A stretch of 64,000 bases of DNA, taken from Pilimelia terevasa (GTDB lineage: Bacteria > Actinomycetota > Actinomycetes > Mycobacteriales > Micromonosporaceae). The notes under the pieces were generated by a model that saw only the letters and a program-made list of their open reading frames with translations, searched no databases and was not told the origin of the DNA. Numbering within the stretch: the stretch's first letter is position 1; each line of letters opens with the position of its first letter. Shown one piece after another: positions 48,364-56,469 of the stretch. The stretch is from the NCBI RefSeq assembly GCF_014647915.1, contig NZ_BMQC01000011.1:62001-126000 (forward strand), in the 5' to 3' direction. A program made the translations under genes and the position numbers.

Positions 48364-50901
48364 ATGCACACCCTTGCCTCGATCCACCCTGCCCAGCTCA
48401 CGCCGACCCCGGACCCCGCACCGCCAATCGCCCCGCCCCACCTCGACCCTGGCGCTGCGGCTGCCGATGCGGTGGCGTGGGCGCTCGGGCGGCCGTGGCT
48501 GCTCGGCGCCCTCGCCCTGATCGCCGTCAGCGCGCTGACGCTGGTGCGGGTGGTCGCCAACCTGCGGCACCTGCGCCAGGTCGACGGCGCCCGCCAGGTC
48601 ACGATCGCGCCGCCGCCGCAGGTCGACCCCGCCGGCGCCGGCGTGTTCTGGGCCAACCTCGCCGGAATCCTGCGACCAGCCCGGATCAAGCGCCTGCGGT
48701 ACGGGACACCGCATGTCGTCTTCGAATACCTGTGGGTCGGCCGGCGGCTGACGATCAGCGTGTGGGTGCCCGGCACCGTGCCGCCGGGGGCGGTGGAGGC
48801 CGCCGCCCGCGCCGCCTGGCCGGGCGCCGCCGTCACCACCACCGACGAGGCCACCGATCCGCTGCCCGCCGTGGAGAACATGACCGCGGTGGGTGGGCAG
48901 CTCGCCCTGTCCGACGCCGAGTGGCTGCCCATCAGCACCGACCACGACGCCGACCCACTGCGCCCACTCATCGCCGCGGCCGGCCGGCTGCGCGACGACG
49001 AGCACGCCGTCGTGCAGGTACTCGCCCGCCCCGCATCGCCACGTCGATACGCCCGCGCACGGCGGGCCGCCGGCCGGCTACGCGCCGGCAAGCCCGCCGC
49101 CAGCGGCGTCGACCTGGGCGCCCCGATCCGCGGGGCGCTGGACATCTTCCTGCCCGGCCCACCGACCTCCGGCCGCGCCGCGACGGCGGGACCGCGGCAC
49201 CCGGGAGTGGACCGCGACGTGCGGGCCATCCTGGAAAAGAGCAGCGGCCAGCTGTGGCAGGCCGGCATCCGCTACGCGGTCGCCGCGGTACCCCGCGGCG
49301 GGACCGCGCCGAGCCCGGACCGGCGGGAGCAGATCACCCGCCGGCTCGGCGGCATCGGCTCGGCGGTCGCGTCCGCGTTCGCCGTCTATTCCGCGCGCAA
49401 CCAGCTCGCCCGCCGACTGCGCCTGCCGCACCCGGTGCGGGCCGTCGCCGACCGCCGCCTGGGTGCCGGGTTCCTGCTCGGCACGCCCGAGCTGGCGGTG
49501 CTGGCCGGGCTGCCGCAGGACCTCGCGGTGCCCGGCCTGGACCGGGCCCGCGCCAAGGCCATGCCCGCGCCGGTGGAGGTACCCACGGGCGGGCGGGACA
49601 CCAAGCCCCTCGGGCTGGCCGAGGTCGGGGGCCACAAGGTCGCGCTGCGGGTGGCGGACTCCCGGTACCACACCCACATGGTCGGGCAGACCGGCTCGGG
49701 CAAGTCGACGCTGCTGGCGCGGCAGATCATCGCCGACATCAACGCCTACCGCGGCACCGTGGTCATCGACCCGCACGGGGACCTGATCACCGACGTCCTC
49801 GAACGCCTCGACCCCAAGCACGCGGACCGGGTGGTGCTCTTCGACCCCGACCAGCCCAACCCGCCCGCCCTGAATCCCTTGGACGGGTCGGATCACGACC
49901 TGATGGTCGACAACATCGTCGCCATCTTCTCCTCCATCTTTTCCAAGGCGTGGGGGCCGCGGATGGACGACGTGATGCGGGTATCGTGCCTGACCCTGCT
50001 CCGGCATTCAAATGTGACGTTGCAGCACATCCCACCGCTGCTCAATTCGCCGCAGTTCCGGGCCGAAATGACCGCCGACCTGGACGACCCCGACGGGTTG
50101 GATGGCTTCTGGCAGTGGTACGACGCCATGACGCCGGCGCTGCGCTCGCAGGTAATCGGTCCCGTCCTTTCACGGCTTCGCTCATTCCTACTGCGCGACT
50201 TTGTGAAGCGGACCATGAAATGGCCCAAGTCATCGTTCGACATGGGCAAGATCCTCGACGGCGGCATCCTGCTCGTCCGCATTCCCAAGGGCGTGCTCGG
50301 CGAGGACACCAGCAAATTGCTGGGCTCGCTGATTCTGGCGCGGGTGTGGCAGGCCGCCACCGCCCGGGCGTCACTGCCACCCGAGAAGCGGCGGGACGCC
50401 TCCATCTACTTGGATGAGGCCCAGAACTTCCTAACCCTCGCCGGGTCGCTGGACACGATGCTGGCCGAAGCCCGTAAGTACCGGCTCGCGATGACGTTGG
50501 CGCACCAGGACTTGGCGCAGTTCCCCCGGGAACTGCTCGCGGCAGTCTCCGCGAATGCGAGGAACAAGGTGTTCTTCTCGGTGGCGCCGGAGGATGCGCG
50601 GGTGCTCGCGAGGCACACGATGCCGGAACTCGACGACCACGACCTCACCCACCTCGACGCCTACACCGCCGTCACAAGGTTGGTGGTCGACGCCCGGCAG
50701 ACCGCGCCGTTCACCATGAAGACCCTGCCTCCGGCGCCGGTCGTAGGAGCGGTCACCGCGATCCGCCAGTCCGCGGCCTCCCGGGTACCCACCCAGCACC
50801 GCTCCGCCGTCGACGGCCTAGTCGAGCGGGCCGCCCGCAAGGAGGCCCACCAGAAGGAGCGGGCGCGCCGCGAGCGCCAGGATCCGGTCAACGGCACCTG
50901 A
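48364..50901 (+). CDS. VirD4/TraG-like type IV coupling protein
   Basis: An 845-residue ATPase linking the relaxosome to the secretion channel. It has an N-terminal membrane helix (LGALALIAVSALTLVRVVAN), Walker A VGQTGSGKSTLLARQII near residue 442, VVIDPHGDLITDVLERL just after, and Walker B ASIYLDEAQNFLTLAGSL near 682, then AMTLAHQDLAQFPRELL. The C-terminal tail is basic and helical. The ATG at 48364 has GGAG nine bases upstream and is preferred over the in-frame start at 48349. The gene closes the core secretion operon; a 13-bp hairpin follows. Confidence 0.9.
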   Translation: MHTLASIHPAQLTPTPDPAPPIAPPHLDPGAAAADAVAWALGRPWLLGALALIAVSALTLVRVVANLRHLRQVDGARQVTIAPPPQVDPAGAGVFWANLAGILRPARIKRLRYGTPHVVFEYLWVGRRLTISVWVPGTVPPGAVEAAARAAWPGAAVTTTDEATDPLPAVENMTAVGGQLALSDAEWLPISTDHDADPLRPLIAAAGRLRDDEHAVVQVLARPASPRRYARARRAAGRLRAGKPAASGVDLGAPIRGALDIFLPGPPTSGRAATAGPRHPGVDRDVRAILEKSSGQLWQAGIRYAVAAVPRGGTAPSPDRREQITRRLGGIGSAVASAFAVYSARNQLARRLRLPHPVRAVADRRLGAGFLLGTPELAVLAGLPQDLAVPGLDRARAKAMPAPVEVPTGGRDTKPLGLAEVGGHKVALRVADSRYHTHMVGQTGSGKSTLLARQIIADINAYRGTVVIDPHGDLITDVLERLDPKHADRVVLFDPDQPNPPALNPLDGSDHDLMVDNIVAIFSSIFSKAWGPRMDDVMRVSCLTLLRHSNVTLQHIPPLLNSPQFRAEMTADLDDPDGLDGFWQWYDAMTPALRSQVIGPVLSRLRSFLLRDFVKRTMKWPKSSFDMGKILDGGILLVRIPKGVLGEDTSKLLGSLILARVWQAATARASLPPEKRRDASIYLDEAQNFLTLAGSLDTMLAEARKYRLAMTLAHQDLAQFPRELLAAVSANARNKVFFSVAPEDARVLARHTMPELDDHDLTHLDAYTAVTRLVVDARQTAPFTMKTLPPAPVVGAVTAIRQSAASRVPTQHRSAVDGLVERAARKEAHQKERARRERQDPVNGT

Positions 50902-50913
50902 CCGCTCCGCGCC

Positions 50914-50950
50914 GGGCCGGGACCACTGCACAACTTGGTGGTCCCGGCCC
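50914..50950 (+). terminator. stem-loop after the coupling protein gene
   Basis: GGGCCGGGACCAC pairs exactly with GTGGTCCCGGCCC around an 11-base loop, 13 bases past the stop. It is followed by another small hairpin (TGCCACCTGCAGTGGCA) made of two opposed iteron cores. It is likely to terminate or attenuate the secretion operon. Confidence 0.65.
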
Positions 50951-51198
50951 GCTGCCACCTGCAGTGGCAAGACAGCGATGTGTCCGAATTCGTTGCCGCC
51001 TTCGCTGCTGCCTTCGCTGCTGGGTTCGTCACGCGGATCTCCGACGAAACGACCCAGCCTCGCGCGCTGCCCCCGTTCGCGCAGGTCGGCGGCCTGCCAC
51101 CGGCCGGCGCCGCCGGCCGTGCTGCCCAGACTCCTCCTCCCGGAGGTTCGTCTTCTCCCCCTTGGCGAGTCCTAGCCGTCTACCGAAAGGCCCTGCTC
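50951..51198. other. gap before the relaxase-like gene
   Basis: About 250 bases in which the frame of the next gene is open but has no ribosome binding site except the GAAAGG before 51199. I see no separate gene. It may carry a promoter for the Replic_Relax gene and the accessory genes behind it. Confidence 0.4.
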
Positions 51199-52023
51199 AT
51201 GCCTGCTGTCGACCCGCTGATCCACCTGCGACACGTGACCGTCCGCGACCGGCTGCTGATGTCCTGGCTCACCGAGCACTACATCCTGTCGACCGAACAG
51301 ATCACCCAGGCCCTGTTCCCCAGCCTGCGCTCAGCGCAAGTCAGGCTGCGGCTACTGACCCGCATCGGCGCCGTGACCCGATTCGTGCTCCCCATGGCCG
51401 ACACCACCTCCAGCTCCTACCGCTACACCCTCGGCCCACTCGGGGCGCTGCTGCACCCGACCGCGTGGCAGGACCCGGACAACCCGGCCGCCAAGCCCGC
51501 CCGCACCCACCTGGAGCGGCGCAACCGGATCGTCCGCTCCCCACGACTGGGCCACCTGCTCGGCGTCAACACCTTCTTCACTGCCCTGTACGGGCACGCC
51601 CGCACCTGCCCCGACGCCGCGCTGCAACGGTGGTGGTCAGAGCAGCACGCCACCAGCGTGTACTCGCCCCGCTCACCCAAACTGCGACCCGACGCCTACG
51701 GCGTCTGGACCCACCACGGGCAGCTCACCGAGTTCTTCCTCGAGTACGACACCGGCACCGAAGGGCTGCCCCGGGTCCTAGCCAAACTCGGCGCCTACGA
51801 GGACCTCGCGCACGAAACTGGGGTGGCCCGCACCCTCCTGCTCTACGTCCCCGACACCCGGCGCCGCGGCCGGCTCACCGCCGCGCTGCACGGCGAGCCG
51901 CTGCTGACCCCGGTAGCGGTCGCCGCCCACACCGCGGCCCCGCACGAGGCGGTGTGGCACCTACCCGGCCACACCAAGCCGCTGGCCCTGCACGAGCTGC
52001 CCAGCACCCACCCGGACGACTAA
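51199..52023 (+). CDS. Replic_Relax-family protein, candidate relaxase
   Basis: A 274-residue protein of the replication-relaxation family, found on plasmids and conjugative elements of Gram-positive bacteria. An N-terminal winged-helix-like part (VRDRLLMSWLTEHYILSTEQ, ITQALFPSLRSAQVRLRLLT) precedes a region with SPRSPKLRPDAYGVW and LTEFFLEYDTGTEGL, the acidic core conserved in the family. ATG at 51199 with GAAAGG upstream; the open frame before it looks non-coding. It is the only relaxase-like protein in view, and an iteron and hairpin region lies immediately downstream, so it is the best candidate to act at oriT. Confidence 0.78.
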   Translation: MPAVDPLIHLRHVTVRDRLLMSWLTEHYILSTEQITQALFPSLRSAQVRLRLLTRIGAVTRFVLPMADTTSSSYRYTLGPLGALLHPTAWQDPDNPAAKPARTHLERRNRIVRSPRLGHLLGVNTFFTALYGHARTCPDAALQRWWSEQHATSVYSPRSPKLRPDAYGVWTHHGQLTEFFLEYDTGTEGLPRVLAKLGAYEDLAHETGVARTLLLYVPDTRRRGRLTAALHGEPLLTPVAVAAHTAAPHEAVWHLPGHTKPLALHELPSTHPDD

Positions 52024-52535
52024 GTCCGAAATGCCACCGGTGGCAGAGCGGTGGCAACAGTGGCAGAGCAGTGGCAGCGCGGTGGCAGCAACCGCCGCCG
52101 CACCCGAGTTTGCCCAGGTCACACGGGCTTTCGCTGGGTGCGGCGGCGGGGTTGCGTTGCCACCGGCCATGTGTACCGTCCAAGGCCACACACAAACTCC
52201 ACACGCACCACCCAGGCTGGTCCCACCCCGGACTCCCGCCGCGCGACACGGCATCGAACACACCCACCCGCTCACCTGAGCCGGTCGGCCCGACGCCCAG
52301 CGCAGCGAACCCGCAGGGTCGCACCAACCACCAGCACCACCCGGCACCACCGAGCACCACCCGCTCCACCCACTGCTCAATCTCGAGCAACCCCCGCGGC
52401 AATTAATGCCGCGTCACGGGCGCTCGCCCGATCTCGCCGACACGGCGCTACCGAACAGCCGAACCGCACGATGCGGTCCGGCCGCCTTCGCGCGCCCGGC
52501 ATCGGGCGCGCTCTCGTGAAGGGAACCGATCACCG
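52024..52535. other. candidate oriT region: iterons, palindrome, stem-loop
   Basis: About 510 bases without a gene. TGCCACCGGTGGCA (52032-52045) is a perfect palindrome. Five TGGCA iterons follow at 52041, 52052, 52061, 52072 and 52083 (steps 11, 9, 11, 11), sharing a module of the form TGGCAGAGCRGTGGCA with the inverted repeats at 42.4 and 43.9 kb. Then CCGCCGCCGCACCC (52092-52105) pairs with GGGTGCGGCGGCGG (52136-52149) across a 30-base loop. Position directly behind the relaxase-like gene suggests an origin of transfer or a regulatory site for the relaxosome. The rest is unremarkable apart from a hairpin at 52490-52511. Confidence 0.5.
52490..52511. repeat. 9-bp hairpin before the 52536 gene
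   Basis: GCGCGCCCG pairs exactly with CGGGCGCGC around a four-base loop, 25 bases upstream of the next start codon; GAAGGGA follows as ribosome binding site. Confidence 0.55.
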
Positions 52536-53372
52536 ATGACCAGCACCGAGGCTGGTACGCCGCTTGGCCGCTACGGCAGCCGCGCCCGTGCCGCACTCGC
52601 CACCGATGCCACCGCGCGCCCGAGGGCCGCTTCGCCGTCGCCCCGTCCGGCAGCCTCGTCCGCGCCTGCCACCGCTGCCGGCGCAGCCATCCGGGTGCCG
52701 GCGACGGTCCGCACCATGATCGTCTGCCTGCCCGAGGACCTCCCGACCGCCGCGCTCGCCGACGGCCGGGACCTGAGCCTGCTCGGGATCACCGCGACCG
52801 CGACCGCACTGTTCTGGACTGTGCCCACCGTGCGCGTGTGGCAGCGCGGTGACTTGATCGACCGGCGGGCCGGCAAGCGCGGACCGCGCTGGTGCGCCGG
52901 CGGGCCGCTGCGGCTGCTGAACCTCGACGGGATGCGCCACGCCGCCGGGATCGCCGCCGCCGTCCGCCACCACACCTGGGCGGCCACCGTGCGCGGCACC
53001 CGCAACGCCGGCGCGTGGCCGGACTACCTGGGTCGGCACCTGCAGCACGGCGACCGGTACCCGCTCGCCGCCGCCCAGCGGGACTTCGAAGCCCAGCCCC
53101 GGATCCTGGCGATGCGCGCGCACAACGCCGCCCAACCCCACGCCCCGCAACTCGACCCGTACGAGGTCGACGCCTACCAGACGGGGCACGCGGCCTACCA
53201 GCACCTGCACGCCGCCGCCGCGGTCTGCGGCGACGCGGTACGGGCCGCGGACTCCACGGCGCTGCGCCCGGCCAGCGGCGAACTGACCGACCGGATCACC
53301 TACCTGGCCGCCGCCAACGCCCACCTCGCCCGGCTGCGGCCCGACGCCCGGCTGCTCGCCCTCACCGTCTGA
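52536..53372 (+). CDS. unrecognised element protein, 278 aa
   Basis: A 278-residue protein I do not recognise. The first 60 residues are Ala/Pro/Thr-rich and probably disordered. The rest includes TVRTMIVCLPEDLPTAALAD, a Trp-rich strand (WTVPTVRVWQRGDLIDRRAG), the helical HHTWAATVRGTRNAGAWPDY and YQTGHAAYQHLHAAAAVCGD. No signal peptide or membrane span. The ATG at 52536 has GAAGGGA upstream. It is the first of a series of individually punctuated cargo genes. Confidence 0.6.
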   Translation: MTSTEAGTPLGRYGSRARAALATDATARPRAASPSPRPAASSAPATAAGAAIRVPATVRTMIVCLPEDLPTAALADGRDLSLLGITATATALFWTVPTVRVWQRGDLIDRRAGKRGPRWCAGGPLRLLNLDGMRHAAGIAAAVRHHTWAATVRGTRNAGAWPDYLGRHLQHGDRYPLAAAQRDFEAQPRILAMRAHNAAQPHAPQLDPYEVDAYQTGHAAYQHLHAAAAVCGDAVRAADSTALRPASGELTDRITYLAAANAHLARLRPDARLLALTV

Positions 53373-53384
53373 GCCCGACCACGA

Positions 53385-53417
53385 ACGGCGCGGCACACCT
53401 CGCGGGTGCCGCGCCGT
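53385..53417 (+). terminator. perfect 12-bp stem-loop
   Basis: ACGGCGCGGCAC pairs exactly with GTGCCGCGCCGT around a nine-base loop, 12 bases past the stop of the 278-aa gene and 38 bases before the next start. Confidence 0.6.
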
Positions 53418-53454
53418 CGCGCATCCAACCAACCCACAGAACTGGAGAAACCTG

Positions 53455-53931
53455 ATGGCACTGAGCTTCACCTTCGAGCTCGGCCGAGTGCTGGAGTTGG
53501 CCGAGCACGCGGTGGCCGCCTCGGCCCACGCCGACCCGATCGGCAACGAGCCTGCAGGCCCGGCCCTGCTGCTGGGCTGCAACGACGGCGTGTACCTGCT
53601 GTCCAATGGCGACCCCCAGGTCCCGCCGGCCGCGGACCAGCCACCGCACTCGACGCTCCTGGCCGCGTCCAGCAACGAGGCCCCACCTATGTCCACCCCC
53701 GGTGTGTACCCGGCTGGCGGTGGATTGTCCGGCCTGTACCCCAGCCTGGAGGCCGCCGCAGCGGCCGGCGCCGTCCACCTGGACCTCCGAATCTCACCGC
53801 TGCCTCTGCTCACCGCGGACGGCGGACCGCTGCTGGAAACGCTGCGCGGCGGCGCCGCGGCCGAGCACCGCCGGGTGCGGATGACCTTCGATCGCGGCGG
53901 CGATAACCCGCCAACCATCACCACCGAGTAA
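53455..53931 (+). CDS. unrecognised element protein, 158 aa
   Basis: A 158-residue protein without recognised family. It starts MALSFTFELGRVLELAEHAV and contains GPALLLGCNDGVYLLSNGD, the stretch GLYPSLEAAAAAGAVHLDLR and a C-terminal HRRVRMTFDRGGDN; a small alpha/beta fold is likely. ATG at 53455 with TGGAG eight bases upstream. It is flanked by stem-loops on both sides. Confidence 0.6.
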   Translation: MALSFTFELGRVLELAEHAVAASAHADPIGNEPAGPALLLGCNDGVYLLSNGDPQVPPAADQPPHSTLLAASSNEAPPMSTPGVYPAGGGLSGLYPSLEAAAAAGAVHLDLRISPLPLLTADGGPLLETLRGGAAAEHRRVRMTFDRGGDNPPTITTE

Positions 53932-53944
53932 CCACCACCGAGCC

Positions 53945-53974
53945 CAGCCGGGGGTCGCCGCCCGCCCCCGGCTG
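53945..53974 (+). terminator. perfect 10-bp stem-loop
   Basis: CAGCCGGGGG pairs exactly with CCCCCGGCTG around a ten-base loop, 14 bases past the 158-aa gene. Probable transcription terminator. Confidence 0.65.
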
Positions 53975-54317
53975 TTCGGAAGCCCAGCCCGGCAAGGCGA
54001 CGGAACGCGAACCGCATGACACCGCCGCACCAGGAAGCCCGCGGCATCCGATGCCGCCCGCCACCTCCATGGCGCCGCGACGCAAGTCGGCCGCTGCAGC
54101 ACTCGAAGCCCCGAGTCCGGTGTCGTGCGGCGCTTCATGGCGGTGCCCACATGCCGGGGCGCCGACCCGTGCCCGGCCACGAAGCCGCCGGGTCTCGCCC
54201 TGTTCCTCTTCCGCTCCCCAGCGAGCTGCCCACGGGCGCCCCGCTGGCGACCTGATCGATCTGGCGAACGAAGCGTGGATCAGTCCCACGCCCAACGAGA
54301 AGGGAAACCCAACCACC
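53975..54317. other. gap without a recognisable gene
   Basis: About 340 bases before the winged-helix gene. Several frames are open on the plus strand, but none has a ribosome binding site and a protein-like pattern. A small palindrome, GCGGCATCCGATGCCGC, lies near 54045. A structured leader or small RNA is possible; I see no proof of either. Confidence 0.4.
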
Positions 54318-55154
54318 GTGTCACCAACACAAACCGAGCCGATGACCACCGAGCAAAAGGTCGTCCACGCCATGTGGACGGACCTGAACCGGGCCGCCAC
54401 GGCCGCCGAGATCGCCGCTGCCGCGGGGCTCGGCTACTCCACCGTCACCCCGATCCTGCGCCGTCTCCACAAGCGCGGCGACGCGACCAAGGACGCCTCC
54501 GGCCGATGGGCGCTGGTCGAAGGCCGCCCCGTTTCCACCAGCGGCAACCTCCCCGAGCCGGACTCCGACCTGACCGACCAAGCCGACGAGGAGGACAACG
54601 CCGAAGACGAGGACGCCCAGGAGCCCGACACCGCCGACAACCCCACCACCACCCCCGACCCCGACGCGGAGGCCGACACCGACGAGGACGCCGAGGACGC
54701 GGCGGATTCCGAGCCGGAAGGCGAGCAGACCACCGCGGCCACCGCACCTGCCGATACCACGGCGCCGGTGGCCGAGGACTCGCCTGCGGCAGCACCCGAC
54801 GACGACCAGGTCGCGCCACCCGAGCCGCCGGAGGCCGCAGCCGACGGCGACGGCGACGGCGAGGACAGCAAGGGCGACGCGGACCCCGACGAGGCGGGCG
54901 GGCGCAAGCGCCGGTCACCGGCCAAGCCCAAGCGCGGCAAGGGAGTACTCCGCGAGGAGGTCCTGGCCATGCTGCGCGCCAACCCGGACCAGGCGTGGAA
55001 GGTGTCCGAGATTTGCCGGCTGGTCAACGACGCCGACGACGGCACCCACAACATCGCCTCACCCGGCGCGGTGGCTAACGCGTTGGAGAAGCTCGCCGGC
55101 GAGGGCAGCGTCCGCCAGCTCGACGGCAAGCCGGTCACCTTCCAGGCCGAGTGA
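54318..55154 (+). CDS. double winged-helix protein with acidic linker
   Basis: A 278-residue protein in three parts. Residues 1-75 form a MarR-like winged helix (KVVHAMWTDLNRAATAAEIA, AAAGLGYSTVTPILRRLHKR). Residues 80-200 are a highly acidic, disordered linker of Asp, Glu, Pro, Thr and Ala. A short basic stretch (GGRKRRSPAKPKRGK) precedes a second winged helix at about 215-278 (VLREEVLAMLRANPDQAWKV, NALEKLAGEGSVRQLDGKPV). GTG at 54318; ATG 54342 is an alternative. The acidic linker could mimic DNA or tether two DNA-bound ends. A frameshifted gene at 63435 carries a similar C-terminal-type domain. Confidence 0.7.
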   Translation: MSPTQTEPMTTEQKVVHAMWTDLNRAATAAEIAAAAGLGYSTVTPILRRLHKRGDATKDASGRWALVEGRPVSTSGNLPEPDSDLTDQADEEDNAEDEDAQEPDTADNPTTTPDPDAEADTDEDAEDAADSEPEGEQTTAATAPADTTAPVAEDSPAAAPDDDQVAPPEPPEAAADGDGDGEDSKGDADPDEAGGRKRRSPAKPKRGKGVLREEVLAMLRANPDQAWKVSEICRLVNDADDGTHNIASPGAVANALEKLAGEGSVRQLDGKPVTFQAE

Positions 55155-55195
55155 CCCGCGCCCCCCGGCGCACCCCTCTTCCGAAGGTCTTCAGC

Positions 55196-55259
55196 CCGGG
55201 TCGGCCGTACAGCTTGGTCGCATCACGGCCGACCCGGTGCTCCTTAACAGACAAGGAGC
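55196..55259 (+). promoter_or_regulatory. stem-loop plus hairpin sequestering a ribosome binding site
   Basis: CCGGGTCGGCCGT (55196-55208) pairs exactly with ACGGCCGACCCGG (55225-55237). Two bases later GCTCCTT (55239-55245) pairs with AAGGAGC (55253-55259), which is the ribosome binding site of the diguanylate cyclase gene (AAGGAG, 8 bases before the GTG at 55267). Translation of the cyclase may therefore need the small hairpin to open. Confidence 0.6.
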
Positions 55260-55266
55260 CCGACAA

Positions 55267-55953
55267 GTGTCCATCACAGCGCAAGTACTCACCAGCCTCG
55301 GCATCCTGCTGCTCGGCGTCATCGCCATGACCCCCGGCGTGTGGAGCATGCACCGGCGCGCCGCCTACTGGCGCGCGCAGGCATTGACCGACCCGCTCAC
55401 CGAACTGCCCAACCGGCGGGCGCTGACCGCGCACCTGCGGCAGCGCCACGAAGACCGGGCGCCGACCGCGATCCTGCTGCTGGACGTCGATGGCCTCAAG
55501 GCCGTCAACACCGGCTACGGGCACGGCGCCGGCGACGCTCTGCTGCAGGCGCTCGCCGCGCGGCTGCAACACCTCGGCCCAGTGCCTGTGGATCTGGCGG
55601 CGCGGCTGGGCGGCGACGAGTTCGCCGTCGTGGTCCACACCGGCGACCCGCGCCAGGCACACCGGGTCGCCGAGGCCGTGCACGCCGCCGTCACCGGCAC
55701 GCCCGTGTCCCTGGGCACCGATCTGTGGGTCGACCTCGGTCTGTCGATCGGGGTGGCCGTCGGCACGGCCTACTCCCACCCGCCGTTGCTGCTGCACCAG
55801 GCCGACCTGGCCATGTATGAGGCCAAGGCGGCAGGGGGCGGGGTGCACCTGCACGGCCCGGCCGCGGTACCGACGACCTGCGTGGACCGGCGTCCGCTGG
55901 TGCGGCCCCGCGACCGCCACCGGCCCGCCGAACGAGGGGGCCGGCGGTGGTGA
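55267..55953 (+). CDS. membrane-anchored GGDEF diguanylate cyclase
   Basis: A 228-residue protein. One N-terminal membrane helix (VLTSLGILLLGVIAMTPGVW) is followed by a GGDEF domain: TDPLTELPNRRALTAHL, LLLDVDGLKAVNTGYGHGAG, the active-site RLGGDEFAVVV near residue 113 and LGLSIGVAVGT. The GGDEF core is complete, so it should make cyclic di-GMP from GTP. No inhibitory RxxD site is obvious right before GGDEF. The GTG at 55267 is preferred because AAGGAG lies eight bases upstream. It overlaps the next gene by seven bases. Confidence 0.9.
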   Translation: MSITAQVLTSLGILLLGVIAMTPGVWSMHRRAAYWRAQALTDPLTELPNRRALTAHLRQRHEDRAPTAILLLDVDGLKAVNTGYGHGAGDALLQALAARLQHLGPVPVDLAARLGGDEFAVVVHTGDPRQAHRVAEAVHAAVTGTPVSLGTDLWVDLGLSIGVAVGTAYSHPPLLLHQADLAMYEAKAAGGGVHLHGPAAVPTTCVDRRPLVRPRDRHRPAERGGRRW

Positions 55954-56396
55954 TCATCGGCGCTGAGCAGCGGTCGCTGTGGACCGAACTGCTCCGGCGG
56001 GTCTGGCGCGCCACCCACGACGGGGCGGACCCGGACCCGCATTGGCTGGCCGACACCGCCAAGACGCTGGCCGCCGCCACCCAGACAACAGTCGGCCGGG
56101 AACGGGAGCAGGCGCTGTTCGCCGAACTTCGCCAGCTGCGCGAGCAAGGGCGCATCGACCTGGACACGGCCACCGCCGTGCAGCGCGCCTTCGAGGCGCT
56201 GACGGTACCGGTCGGAGGGCTGGTCGAAGCCCACGCGCGCGTGCGCCTCGGCGTGGTCGGCCGCGACCGGGAAGCCGCCATCGACGCGGCCCAGGACGTG
56301 CTGCGCGAGGTCCTCGGCGCCGACGCCTGCGAACTGCTGTCCCTGCGCATCCGCTGCGCCTCGCCAGCCGGCCACGCCGGGCCACCTCCAACCTGA
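55947..56396 (+). CDS. unrecognised helical protein, 149 aa
   Basis: A 149-residue, mostly helical protein without recognised family: MVIIGAEQRSLWTELLRRVW, LADTAKTLAAATQTTVGRER, LFAELRQLREQGRIDLDTAT. Its start overlaps the end of the GGDEF cyclase gene, so the two are coupled, and it may be a partner or regulator of the cyclase. No cyclic di-GMP binding motif (PilZ RxxxR or similar) is visible. Confidence 0.6.
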   Translation: MVIIGAEQRSLWTELLRRVWRATHDGADPDPHWLADTAKTLAAATQTTVGREREQALFAELRQLREQGRIDLDTATAVQRAFEALTVPVGGLVEAHARVRLGVVGRDREAAIDAAQDVLREVLGADACELLSLRIRCASPAGHAGPPPT

Positions 56397-56469
56397 CCCG
56401 GCCCACGTGCCACCACCAATCCCCGGCCGGTTCACGGCCAGCCACTCAACAAATCAGGAGGCCCACGCA

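Noticed and set aside
51875-52402. 175-residue antisense frame over the candidate oriT region
   Set aside because: Trp/Cys/Gly-rich shadow composition, no ribosome binding site, and it overlaps the 3' end of the Replic_Relax gene and the iterons.
54016-54255. Small open frame before the winged-helix gene
   Set aside because: Arg/Pro/His-rich, no ribosome binding site and no conserved pattern; kept only as an unexplained gap.
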